From NCBI RefSeq assembly GCF_031377265.1, contig NZ_JANMET010000248.1, positions 1 to 20,417 on the forward strand: a DNA stretch of 20,417 nucleotides. The letters are read 5' to 3'. The DNA comes from JAUYQR01 sp031377265. Its GTDB lineage: Bacteria > Pseudomonadota > Alphaproteobacteria > Rhodobacterales > Rhodobacteraceae. The notes beneath the pieces were generated by a model. It was not told where the DNA came from, searched no databases, and was given only the letters and a program-made list of their open reading frames with translations. Below are positions 7,029 through 13,908 of the stretch, in pieces; within the stretch, counting starts at the first letter, position 1; each line of letters opens with the position of its first letter. The position numbers were made by a program, and so were the translations under genes.

Positions 7029-7042
7029 TTGACCCAAGTCAA
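7029..7042 (+). promoter_or_regulatory. FNR/FnrL-type binding site
   Basis: TTGAC-CCAA-GTCAA is a perfect dyad matching the Fnr/FnrL family pattern TTGAY-N4-RTCAA. It lies in the 153-base region between the divergent dksA-like and persulfide-dioxygenase-like genes. Its centre (7035.5) is about 44 bases upstream of the start point predicted from the plus-strand -10 box at 7068-7073, close to the -41.5 of activated promoters. On the minus strand a poor hexamer, TAACCT (7006-7001), sits where the -10 box of a -41.5 promoter would be. The half-sites also fit Dnr/NnrR-type regulators of the same superfamily, so the exact protein is open. Confidence 0.65.
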
Positions 7043-7043
7043 T

Positions 7044-7073
7044 TGTCGCCGACCAATACATTCCTGTTATACT
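7044..7073 (+). promoter_or_regulatory. Putative promoter of the sulfur operon
   Basis: TTGTCG (7044-7049) and TATACT (7068-7073) are separated by 18 bases. The -10 box matches five of six consensus positions and the -35 box four. Transcription would start near 7080, leaving a leader of about 46 bases before ATG 7126. The FNR-type box directly abuts the -35 region, as at activator-dependent promoters. Confidence 0.55.
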
Positions 7074-7079
7074 ATTGGT
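7052..7079 (+). promoter_or_regulatory. Inverted repeat over the -10 box, candidate operator
   Basis: ACCAATA (7052-7058) and TATTGGT (7073-7079) form a perfect 7-bp inverted repeat with a 14-base spacer that covers the -10 box and reaches the predicted start point. A dimeric repressor bound here would block the promoter. ArsR-type persulfide sensors (BigR/SqrR) control comparable sulfur operons and bind AT-rich dyads in this position, but no such gene is nearby and the motif is not a match I can assign. Confidence 0.45.
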
Positions 7080-7125
7080 TTGGCTTTCGCCTAGACTGCA
7101 GGCCACCCGCAGTGGATAATGCGCC

Positions 7126-7998
7126 ATGACCCACTCATCCCCCAAAGTTCAGGCCTTCTTTGATGAAGCCACCAACACCATAACCTATCTGGTGCAAGAC
7201 CCGCACGGCCGCGCTGCGGCAGTGATCGATACAGTTCTGGATTTCGACTATGCCTCGGGGCGCACCGACACGCGGTCCGCAGATGCGATAATTGCTGCGA
7301 CTATAACCCAAGGGCTTGATCTGCAATGGATTCTTGAAACGCATGTGCATGCGGATCACCTTTCTGCAGCCCCCTACATTCAAGAACGGCTGGGTGGCAA
7401 GATCGGGATCGGCGACCGTATCACGGTGGTGCAGGACACTTTTGGCAAGGTGTTCAATGAGGGCACCCGTTTTGCCCGCGACGGATCCCAGTTTGACCGG
7501 CTGTTTGCCCATGGTGACAGCCTGATGATCGGCCAACTGCGCTGCGAGGTGCTGCATACCCCGGGCCACACCCCCGCCTGCCTGACCTATGTGTTGGGGG
7601 ACGCGGCCTTTGTTGGCGACACGTTGTTCATGCCCGATTTCGGCACCGCCCGCTGTGATTTTCCCGGCGGTTCAGCGGCGGTAATGTACGAAAGCGTGCA
7701 GAAAATCCTGGCCCTCCCCGACGCGACCCGGATCTTTGTGGGCCATGACTACAAGGCACCTGGACGTGACAGCTTCGCCTGGGAAAGCACTGTCAAAGAA
7801 CAGAAATCGGCCAATGTCCATATCGGCGCGGGCCGCAGCCGCGAGGCGTTTGTTGCCTTGCGCGAGGCGCGCGATGCGACGTTGGCAATGCCGCGTCTGA
7901 TCATCCCATCCTTGCAGATCAACATGCGAGCAGGCCATATGCCGGAGCCGGAGGAAAACGGCACCTCGTATCTCAAGGTGCCCCTGAACGGCCTGTAG
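7126..7998 (+). CDS. Persulfide dioxygenase-like MBL-fold metallo-hydrolase
   Basis: This 290-residue cytoplasmic protein has the full metal site of the glyoxalase II/ETHE1 branch of metallo-beta-lactamases: THVHADH at 72-78, His144 and His148 in HTPGHT, Asp165 in VGDTLF, and His207 in GHDY. GTARCDFPGG near 173-182 corresponds to the ETHE1/Blh segment (GRTDF in human ETHE1) that sets persulfide binding. Such enzymes use mononuclear iron and oxygen to oxidise glutathione persulfide to sulfite. It heads an operon with two sulfur-transporter halves and a DUF442 protein; in the Blh proteins the DUF442 and MBL domains are fused. Translation starts at ATG 7126; the upstream GTGGATAA is a weak binding site. 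An FNR-type box and an inverted repeat precede it. Confidence 0.87.
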   Translation: MTHSSPKVQAFFDEATNTITYLVQDPHGRAAAVIDTVLDFDYASGRTDTRSADAIIAATITQGLDLQWILETHVHADHLSAAPYIQERLGGKIGIGDRITVVQDTFGKVFNEGTRFARDGSQFDRLFAHGDSLMIGQLRCEVLHTPGHTPACLTYVLGDAAFVGDTLFMPDFGTARCDFPGGSAAVMYESVQKILALPDATRIFVGHDYKAPGRDSFAWESTVKEQKSANVHIGAGRSREAFVALREARDATLAMPRLIIPSLQINMRAGHMPEPEENGTSYLKVPLNGL

Positions 7999-8020
7999 AG
8001 ACAGCGGAAAGGGCGGCGCG

Positions 8021-8446
8021 ATGATCCAGACAGATTGGCTTTGGGGCCTGGCCGGTGGCTTGCTGATTGGTGGGGCCGGGGCACTGTTCCTGTTGATCAA
8101 TGGCCGGGTCATGGGGGCGTCGGGCATCATTGGCGCGCTGGCCGATGGCAGTGCGGGTGCAGGCTGGAAAGAAAACACGGCCTTTCTCGTCGGGTTGATC
8201 GCTATGCCGATGCTGTTGCTGCCAGTGTTCCCGTCGCAGACACACCTGACTGAAAATCTTGCGCAGGTTGCCATTGCCGGGGCTCTGGTGGGTTTTGGCA
8301 CGCGGCTGGCGAACGGGTGCACCTCGGGTCACGGGGTCTGCGGCATCTCGCGGCTCAGCCTGCGCGGCATTGTGGCGACGGTGATCTACATTCTGGCCGG
8401 AGGCGTGATGATGGCCACCCTGCGCCATGGCTGGGAGTTGATTTGA
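8021..8446 (+). CDS. YeeE/YedE-family sulfur transporter, first half protein
   Basis: This 141-residue membrane protein has four hydrophobic helices (about 8-27, 52-70, 80-95 and 113-132) and the family signature NGCTSGHGVCG with Cys100 and Cys107. In the thiosulfate transporter TsuA, one full-length YeeE/YedE chain with repeated halves passes thiosulfate along conserved cysteines. Here the two halves are separate small proteins. Its likely job is import or export of thiosulfate or a related sulfur compound for the neighbouring persulfide enzyme. It starts 22 bases after the dioxygenase gene with GAAAGGG upstream, and its stop overlaps the next start as TGATG. Confidence 0.87.
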   Translation: MIQTDWLWGLAGGLLIGGAGALFLLINGRVMGASGIIGALADGSAGAGWKENTAFLVGLIAMPMLLLPVFPSQTHLTENLAQVAIAGALVGFGTRLANGCTSGHGVCGISRLSLRGIVATVIYILAGGVMMATLRHGWELI

Positions 8447-8883
8447 TGCAGCGTGCGCTGTTTGCCGCCCTCTCGGGGGCGATTTTCGGTCTGGGACTTG
8501 TGATCTCAGGCATGACCGACACCACCAAAGTGCAAGGCTGGCTGGACGTGTTCGGTGATTGGGACCCGACGCTCGCCTTCGTGATGGGCGGCGCAATTTT
8601 GCCGATGGCGGTGGCCTGGCGGATCGCAGCGCGCGCCCGCATTTCAATGTTAGGTACGCCGTTGCCCACCCTTGGTGTGCAACGACTTGACCCCGGCCTG
8701 ATCTGGGGCTCTGTCTTGTTCGGGGCGGGCTGGGCGCTGGCAGGCCTCTGCCCTGGTCCGGCGCTGGCCTCGCTTGGGTTTGGCGGGCCTGGAGGAGCGG
8801 TCTTCCTTGTTGCAATGCTGATCGCTATGCTGGCTGCGGCCCCTTTGCGCCGCCGGCTTTCCAGTCGACCCCTCGTACCTTGA
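8446..8883 (+). CDS. YeeE/YedE-like (DUF6691) transporter, second half protein
   Basis: This 145-residue protein of four membrane helices begins at ATG 8446, one base inside the preceding stop codon, so the two halves are translationally coupled. Segment GLVISGMTDTTKVQGWLDV (about 17-35) followed by WDPTLAFVMGG is the usual mark of the DUF6691 partner of YeeE/YedE. LAGLCPGPAL near residues 98-107 supplies a single conserved cysteine (Cys102) in a re-entrant GxCPGP loop. It probably pairs with the preceding protein to make one sulfur-compound channel. Its stop is eight bases before the start of the DUF442 gene. Confidence 0.85.
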   Translation: MQRALFAALSGAIFGLGLVISGMTDTTKVQGWLDVFGDWDPTLAFVMGGAILPMAVAWRIAARARISMLGTPLPTLGVQRLDPGLIWGSVLFGAGWALAGLCPGPALASLGFGGPGGAVFLVAMLIAMLAAAPLRRRLSSRPLVP

Positions 8884-8891
8884 GAGATTCC

Positions 8892-9323
8892 ATGGACATT
8901 CGCAGCCTCACTGCCACCTACGCCGTCTCGCCGCAGATCGACCTTGCCGACCTGCCTGCCATCAAGGCCGCCGGCTTTACCACCGTGATCGACAACCGGC
9001 CCGATGGTGAGATTCCTCCGAATTTGCACGCCTCCGAGATGCAGGCGGCGGCCGAGGCGCTGGGCCTGACCTTCGTCGTCAATCAGGTGGTCGGTGGTGC
9101 CATGACGCCTGAGAATGTTGAGGCACAGGGTGCCGCCATCGCTGCAGCAAGTGGGCCGGTGCTGGCGTACTGTGCGTCCGGGAACCGGTCTTCGGTCGTT
9201 TGGGCGTTGTCGCAAGCGGGAAACATGCCTGTCGATGAGCTGATCGGCCTGCCCGCCGGTTTCGGCTATCAACTCGAACATCTGCGCCCCCAGATCATGG
9301 CCCTTGCTGCCCGCAAGGCCTGA
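8892..9323 (+). CDS. TIGR01244/DUF442 sulfurtransferase- or phosphatase-like protein
   Basis: This 143-residue soluble protein has the dual-specificity-phosphatase-like fold of DUF442 (the N-terminal domain of Blh). VIDNRPDGE is near 32-40 and the active-site loop is Cys94-ASGN-Arg99-S, the Cys-X4-Arg variant of the P-loop in VLAYCASGNRSS. In bacterial sulfide detoxification the equivalent Blh domain handles sulfane sulfur and works with the MBL dioxygenase, while the fold also resembles phosphatases. ATG 8892 is chosen over the upstream TTG 8880, which overlaps the preceding gene; GAGAG lies six bases before the ATG. It is the last gene of the operon, and its sulfur role is inferred from context. 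Confidence 0.85.
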   Translation: MDIRSLTATYAVSPQIDLADLPAIKAAGFTTVIDNRPDGEIPPNLHASEMQAAAEALGLTFVVNQVVGGAMTPENVEAQGAAIAAASGPVLAYCASGNRSSVVWALSQAGNMPVDELIGLPAGFGYQLEHLRPQIMALAARKA

Positions 9324-9472
9324 TCCGCACCGCACAGCATAGGATGGCGTCGCCAGAAGGCACCTCCCCTCACAGCTTTGCTGGCGCAGACGGTAACTGC
9401 CGTGCAAAGCAGTGGTGGTCTGACGCGCAGTACTGCACGTTTGAACCACCGAGCAAGGCATGCGTTTTCGCA

Positions 9473-10453
9473 CTAGCCAGTGGCGCGCAAAGGCGCAGTC
9501 TCTGCGCTTGCTTCCGGCAGAACGGCCGCCTGCGACGCTGGACCATTCGCGCCAGACAAGGGCCGGGATGCGGTCATGCTTTGCTGCGCCTTGGCAATCC
9601 GCAACGCACGCATCCCACGATTCTGCCCCAGCTTTCCACCCGTCAATCGACGCCCGTCAGGCGTCTCCAGCGTGACCGTATCCAGCGATGCGTTCGGTAA
9701 CGCCAACACATCCCCTTCTGTCAGACCCATCACCCGGCTGAGCGGCAACGAAACGCGGCTCAGCACCGCGTCGAGTGTGCAATTCACTTGCATCACCTGG
9801 GCGCTCAGCGCCGCCGCAAACTGCGGGCCCACAAGATCTGCCGCCATGATCGCCCCGGCGTTTGGTCGCTGCCCACGCCCTACGGCAGGTAGGGCAAGGA
9901 TCACATCACCCACCTTTGCACCACCCGCCAGCGCCACCTCGGCCAGCAATACGCGGTAGCTTTCCTCCTCCAGCAGCAAGCCCAGAGGGCGTGCTTCCTC
10001 CAGAAACGACGCGTAGCGAAATCCACCAGCCCAGACCAGGTCAGCCTCATCCGACAGCACCGCCTCCATCTCGACCATCGCACTGTCAATCACGCCCGCA
10101 ACCATCGCCGCATCGGTGCGCGTGGGTTTACGCGGCCGGGCCGCCTGAGCCGAGACGCGCCCCATCGTCTGCACCTCGATGAAAGCTGACAGCACGGGCG
10201 CCGACAGGATCAAGAGCCCCAATCCAGCCTCCGGCCCGTCAAGCAGCGCCAACAGCGACTGTTCGGGCGGCATGTCCAGCAGTTCGGCAAGCGAGCAGCG
10301 GCTGATTGTCATCCGGCGAAATTCGAGATCAAGGCCCAGCCCGTTGCGCGCAGCCCGCGCCAGCGCAAGCCGCCAACCACGATCCGCACCCGGCGCGCCG
10401 TCGCCTTGCGCAGCCAAAGCCCGGTCGATCTTGCGGCGGATCACGTCAGACAT
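9473..10453 (-). CDS. FliM/FliN-family flagellar motor switch protein
   Basis: This 326-residue protein has a C-terminal SPOA (surface presentation of antigens) domain at about 222-288 with CTLDAVLSRVSLPLSRVMGL and GDVLALPNASLDTV, the core of FliM/FliN. Residues 1-210 resemble the middle part of FliM, which forms the C-ring wall; the classical N-terminal CheY-binding EIDALL motif is not seen. The C-terminal 40 residues are Ala/Pro-rich and probably disordered. FliM would sit in the flagellar switch at the cytoplasmic face. No other flagellar gene is in the window, and the gene follows a sensor kinase on the same strand after 56 bases that contain a hairpin. It may be a divergent or extra copy. 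Confidence 0.82.
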   Translation of the reverse strand: MSDVIRRKIDRALAAQGDGAPGADRGWRLALARAARNGLGLDLEFRRMTISRCSLAELLDMPPEQSLLALLDGPEAGLGLLILSAPVLSAFIEVQTMGRVSAQAARPRKPTRTDAAMVAGVIDSAMVEMEAVLSDEADLVWAGGFRYASFLEEARPLGLLLEEESYRVLLAEVALAGGAKVGDVILALPAVGRGQRPNAGAIMAADLVGPQFAAALSAQVMQVNCTLDAVLSRVSLPLSRVMGLTEGDVLALPNASLDTVTLETPDGRRLTGGKLGQNRGMRALRIAKAQQSMTASRPLSGANGPASQAAVLPEASAETAPLRATG

Positions 10454-10457
10454 TCCC

Positions 10458-10498
10458 GGCCCCCGTATAGTGTTGCGTTCACCATACGGAACGGGGCC
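10458..10498 (-). other. Hairpin at the ribosome binding site of the motor gene
   Basis: On the transcribed strand an inner stem CCGTAT/ATACGG (10463-10468 with 10484-10489) and an outer stem GGCCC/GGGCC (10458-10462 with 10494-10498) enclose a 15-base loop with a 4-base bulge. The 3' arm contains the G-run that serves as the binding site and ends five bases before the ATG at 10453. The structure could restrain translation of the motor gene or attenuate read-through from the kinase gene; it lacks a T-run, so it is not a standard terminator. Confidence 0.4.
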
Positions 10499-10509
10499 TT
10501 CACAAAGGG

Positions 10510-13194
10510 TTAAGCCGCAGCCTTTTCCAGGCGCAACGGGACAGTGACCCTGAACCCTGCGCCGCCCTGCCCCGGCAGATAGGAAATCGTGCCGCCAAGG
10601 TTGCTCATGATCTCGCGGCAGATCGCCAACCCCAAACCCGCACCCCCGGCCCGGTTTTCATCCGTCAGCCGGGCGAATTTCTCGAAAACAAGGGCCTGCG
10701 CATCCTTGGGAATCCCGCGTCCGTTGTCGATGAAATCAACCATGACCCGACCACCCCGCATCCGCACCACGATCCGCAGTTCCGGCTGTGCCGCATCGCA
10801 ATACTTCCGCGCATTCGAGATCAAATTGATGAACACCTGCGTCAGACGGTCGGCATCGGTCTTCAGAAAGACGGTTTCCGCCGTCAGGTCGCGGTCAATT
10901 TGAAAGCTACGTTCTGGCCGGGTCTGGCGGGCTACGGTCAGGGCGGTGTCGATCATCTGCTGCAGGCTGGTCAATGCCAAAGTCAGCTGAACCGTCCCGT
11001 TCTCAAGCACACTGAGGTCCAGCAGATCATCGAGCAGGCGGGTCAACCGCTTGGTCTCGTCATGGATGATCTGCCCGTATCTGGTCACCATGGCCGGCGG
11101 CAAATCGCCCTGGGTCAAGATCTCGGAAAAGGCACGGATCGAAGTCATCGGAGTGCGTAGTTCATGGCTGATCTGGCTTAGGAAAGCATCCTTCTGGATC
11201 GACAATTGCGTCAGCTTTTCATTGGCTTGCCGCAGGGCACCGGCTGTGCGTGACAGCTCGCCCTGCTGCGCCTCAAGCTTGGCCGAATACTCCAGTATTT
11301 GCGCGGATTCGCTGGCAACCGCCATCAGGTCTTCCACCGTCACCGTTGCCCGACCGACCAGCTGGCTCATCATCGCATGCGCCGTGGCCGCCCCGACAGA
11401 CCCCGATACACGCCCCTCCAGCACCCCAAGGAAGGCGGGCGTCGGATCGGGCAGGTACCCGTCCTTGCCTTGGGCGGCCGCCGCCTCCTGAAACAACGCA
11501 AGCGCCGCGTCCTCGCCTAGAATACGCTGCGCCATGCTCAGCAGCGCCTCCGGGTCGGCCCGGCCCTGCGCCCAGCGTTGCGGGCCGACCGGGTCGTCAA
11601 ACACATTCACAAATGCCGCGCCCTGCAGCCGCTCCACCGGCCCCGGAAACGTCAGAATCGAGCCCAGAAAGAACGCCGTGGCATTCAACGTCATCGACCA
11701 GAACAGCGCGTGGATCAGTGGGTCCATCCCGCCGGTGCCGAACAACCCAAGCGGCCGCAGCCAGCCGATCCCGAAAGGCCCCTCGGCAAACACCGACGAT
11801 GCAAAAACCGCCCCCGGCCCGAAGGACGGCAGGAACGAGCAGTAGCCCCACACCACAAACCCGGTCACCAACCCGGCAATCGCGCCGACCCGCGTCGCCC
11901 CGCGCCAGAAGATGCCGCCAAGCATTGCCGGCAGAAATTGCGCCACCCCCAGAAACGCGATCAGCCCGATGGCTGCCAGCGCCGTCGATCCACCCGAAAT
12001 GTGGTAATAGCCGTAGCCAAGCGCCAGCACCGCCACGATCCCGAAGCGCCGTGCTATCAGCACCACGCTGCGCAAATCATCGCCGCGTGACGCCGCCGGG
12101 CGCAGGCGCAGCCACAACGGCACCACCATATGGTTCGACACCATGGTGGCCAGTGCAATGGTCTCGACGATCACCATCGAGGTGGCTGATGAAAACCCAC
12201 CCAGAAACGCCAGCATCGCCAACCCGCCCTGCCCTTCGGCCAAAGGCAGTGTCAGCACGAACATGTCGGGGTTTGATCCGGGCGGCAGCCGCTCCAGCCC
12301 GATCACCGCGATCGGCACGATGAACAGGCTCATCCCCATCAGGTACAGCGGGAAGGCCCAGCTTGCCCGCGCCAGATGCCCCTCATCCGAGTTTTCGACA
12401 ACCATTACCTGAAACATCCGGGGCAGGCAGATCACCGCCGCCGCCGACAGAAAGATCAGTCCGGTCCAGCGCCCCGGCTGCACTTGCCAGGCCGCGAGAT
12501 CGGACGCATCGATCCGCGCAATCGTCTCGGCCACACCGCCGGCAATGCCCCAGACCACGAAACTGCCGACCGCCAGCAGTGCCACCAGCTTCACCACCGC
12601 CTCTACCGCAATGGCCGTAACGATGCCGTGGTGCTGTTCCTTTGCGTCCAGATTGCGGGTGCCGAACAGAATGGTGAACAGCGCCAGTCCCACCGCCACC
12701 CAAAACGCCGTCTGTTCGGTATCAAGCGGTGAAAACCCGTCAGGTGCTGCGCTGGCGAACACTCCGAATGACAGCACCACCGACTGCAACTGCAGTGCAA
12801 TGTAGGGCGTCGCGGCGACCACTGCCATAACCGTGACGATCACCCCCAGCGTATTGGACTTGCCAAACCGCGACGAGATCAGGTCGGCAATCGAGGTGAC
12901 GCGGTGCTGGCGCCCGATCCGGACCAGCTTGCGCAACACCCACCACCAGCCGATGAACACCAGCGTCGGCCCGAAATAGATCGTCAGAAACTCCAGACCC
13001 GAACGCGCCGCATAGCCAACCGCGCCGTAAAACGTCCAGGCCGTGCAATAGATCGACAGTGACAAGGTGTAGACCAGAGGCGAGCGCAGCCAGCCCGACA
13101 GCCCCGCGCGCGCACGGCGCTCCACCACGAAGGCCACGATGAAAAGGAAGATCACATAGGCAAGGCAGACCGCGACCAGAAGATTGAAGGGCAT
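10510..13194 (-). CDS. Solute-symporter-fused sensor histidine kinase (CbrA/CrbS-like)
   Basis: This is an 894-residue inner-membrane kinase. Residues about 1-515 are a sodium/solute symporter (SSS, SLC5) domain of some 13 helices, including YTLSLSIYCTAWTFYGAVG and FLGGFSSATSM. A STAC-like helical segment follows (about 540-575, LLSMAQRILGEDAALALF), then a coiled coil and a HisKA domain with phospho-acceptor His about 677 in SHELRTPMTS. The HATPase domain has N box NLISNARKY (about 791), DNGRGI (823) and GAGLGL (852). CbrA and CrbS of this architecture sense histidine or acetate-related states. No receiver is fused; a separate one is encoded just upstream. ATG 13194 follows AGGAGG at six bases and starts one base after the stop of the small membrane gene. 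Confidence 0.92.
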   Translation of the reverse strand: MPFNLLVAVCLAYVIFLFIVAFVVERRARAGLSGWLRSPLVYTLSLSIYCTAWTFYGAVGYAARSGLEFLTIYFGPTLVFIGWWWVLRKLVRIGRQHRVTSIADLISSRFGKSNTLGVIVTVMAVVAATPYIALQLQSVVLSFGVFASAAPDGFSPLDTEQTAFWVAVGLALFTILFGTRNLDAKEQHHGIVTAIAVEAVVKLVALLAVGSFVVWGIAGGVAETIARIDASDLAAWQVQPGRWTGLIFLSAAAVICLPRMFQVMVVENSDEGHLARASWAFPLYLMGMSLFIVPIAVIGLERLPPGSNPDMFVLTLPLAEGQGGLAMLAFLGGFSSATSMVIVETIALATMVSNHMVVPLWLRLRPAASRGDDLRSVVLIARRFGIVAVLALGYGYYHISGGSTALAAIGLIAFLGVAQFLPAMLGGIFWRGATRVGAIAGLVTGFVVWGYCSFLPSFGPGAVFASSVFAEGPFGIGWLRPLGLFGTGGMDPLIHALFWSMTLNATAFFLGSILTFPGPVERLQGAAFVNVFDDPVGPQRWAQGRADPEALLSMAQRILGEDAALALFQEAAAAQGKDGYLPDPTPAFLGVLEGRVSGSVGAATAHAMMSQLVGRATVTVEDLMAVASESAQILEYSAKLEAQQGELSRTAGALRQANEKLTQLSIQKDAFLSQISHELRTPMTSIRAFSEILTQGDLPPAMVTRYGQIIHDETKRLTRLLDDLLDLSVLENGTVQLTLALTSLQQMIDTALTVARQTRPERSFQIDRDLTAETVFLKTDADRLTQVFINLISNARKYCDAAQPELRIVVRMRGGRVMVDFIDNGRGIPKDAQALVFEKFARLTDENRAGGAGLGLAICREIMSNLGGTISYLPGQGGAGFRVTVPLRLEKAAA

Positions 13195-13195
13195 C

Positions 13196-13459
13196 TCAAT
13201 CCTCCTCGTCATCCGCATCTACGCCCGACTGCAAGCCGGGGGCAAAGACTGCGGCAACCAGGATCAACACGGTCCATAGCCCGAAGAAATAGATCACGTC
13301 GCCCGACCGCAGCCGCGCCGCATCTGCATCCAGTGACCACAGCAATGGCAAGATCATCAGAACCGCGCCAAACACCGGTAACAGCCGCGCCGCATCGCGC
13401 AGACGGCGACGCCGATAAGGCGCGCGTGCAAGGAAAACCGGGCGTTTCGGGCGTGCCAT
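13196..13459 (-). CDS. Small two-helix membrane protein in kinase operon
   Basis: This 87-residue protein has a basic N terminus (RAPYRRRRLRD), helices at about 26-43 (LLPVFGAVLMILPLLWSL) and 55-74 (VIYFFGLWTVLILVAAVF), and an acidic tail (DADDEED). Its ATG at 13459 shares a base with the receiver gene's stop (TGATG), and its own stop lies one base before the kinase start. It is thus locked between receiver and kinase in one coupled operon. Small subunits of this shape accompany some solute symporters (for example the acetate permease partner YjcH), so it may be a subunit of the symporter domain. I do not recognise a named family. Confidence 0.78.
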   Translation of the reverse strand: MARPKRPVFLARAPYRRRRLRDAARLLPVFGAVLMILPLLWSLDADAARLRSGDVIYFFGLWTVLILVAAVFAPGLQSGVDADDEED

Positions 13460-13827
13460 CAGGGCTCCATCATTGCCCGCACTTCGGCGAGAATATCGGC
13501 ATTGGAAAACGGTTTGATCATGAACCGATCCGCCCCAGCCGCAACCGCAGCCTCGCGATCACGTCCCTGTCCGCGGGCAGTCAACATCAACACCCGGATC
13601 GCCGCCGTTGCCGGATCAGCGCGCAGGGCCGCCAGAATCTCCAGCCCGGACAGGCCGGGAAGCATGTGATCAAGAATGACCAGATCGGGGCGCAGATCGC
13701 GCACCCGCGCCAGCGCCCTGCTGCCGTCGGCCTCGTGCGATACCTGCCAGCCGTCTCGCGACAGGATGAACCTTATCGCCTCCGCGATATTCGGCTCGTC
13801 CTCGATGAGGAGCACGTGCTTTTCCAA
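13459..13827 (-). CDS. Stand-alone response-regulator receiver protein
   Basis: This 122-residue CheY-like protein has no output domain. Acidic-pocket residues are in LLIEDEPN, the phospho-acceptor Asp is in LVILDHMLPGLSG, the switch Thr is in VLMLTARG and the conserved Lys is in FMIKPFS. The start is placed at TTG 13827 because AAGGGGGG precedes it and the receiver fold begins there. An in-frame upstream ATG at 13896 falls inside the -35 box of a well-formed promoter, so it is unlikely. The kinase two genes downstream is its obvious partner. With no DNA-binding domain, the output must be by protein contact, such as a motor, enzyme or phosphorelay. Confidence 0.88.
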   Translation of the reverse strand: MEKHVLLIEDEPNIAEAIRFILSRDGWQVSHEADGSRALARVRDLRPDLVILDHMLPGLSGLEILAALRADPATAAIRVLMLTARGQGRDREAAVAAGADRFMIKPFSNADILAEVRAMMEP

Positions 13828-13867
13828 TTCCCCCCCTTGGGCCGGGCACCCTCCCCCAGCCCTTGTC

Positions 13868-13896
13868 ACTATCTGCGCAACGCAGCTCAGTGTCAA
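13868..13896 (-). promoter_or_regulatory. Sigma70-type promoter of the receiver-kinase operon
   Basis: On the minus strand a perfect -35 box TTGACA (13896-13891) is followed after exactly 17 bases by GATAGT (13873-13868), which matches four of six -10 positions. Transcription would start near 13861, giving a leader of about 34 bases to TTG 13827. The operon therefore has its own promoter, starting 12 bases after the stop of the upstream regulator gene. Confidence 0.65.
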
Positions 13897-13908
13897 AAGT
13901 CCCGTGCC

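Noticed and set aside
9324..9472. Search for a terminator between convergent sulfur and motor genes
   Set aside because: Only short stems (for example TGCG/CGCA around AAAA, and a GCAGTACTGC palindrome) without T-runs were found.
8355..9473. 372-codon minus-strand opening opposite the sulfur operon
   Set aside because: It lies antisense to two clearly real genes and has low-complexity, shadow-like composition without a binding site.
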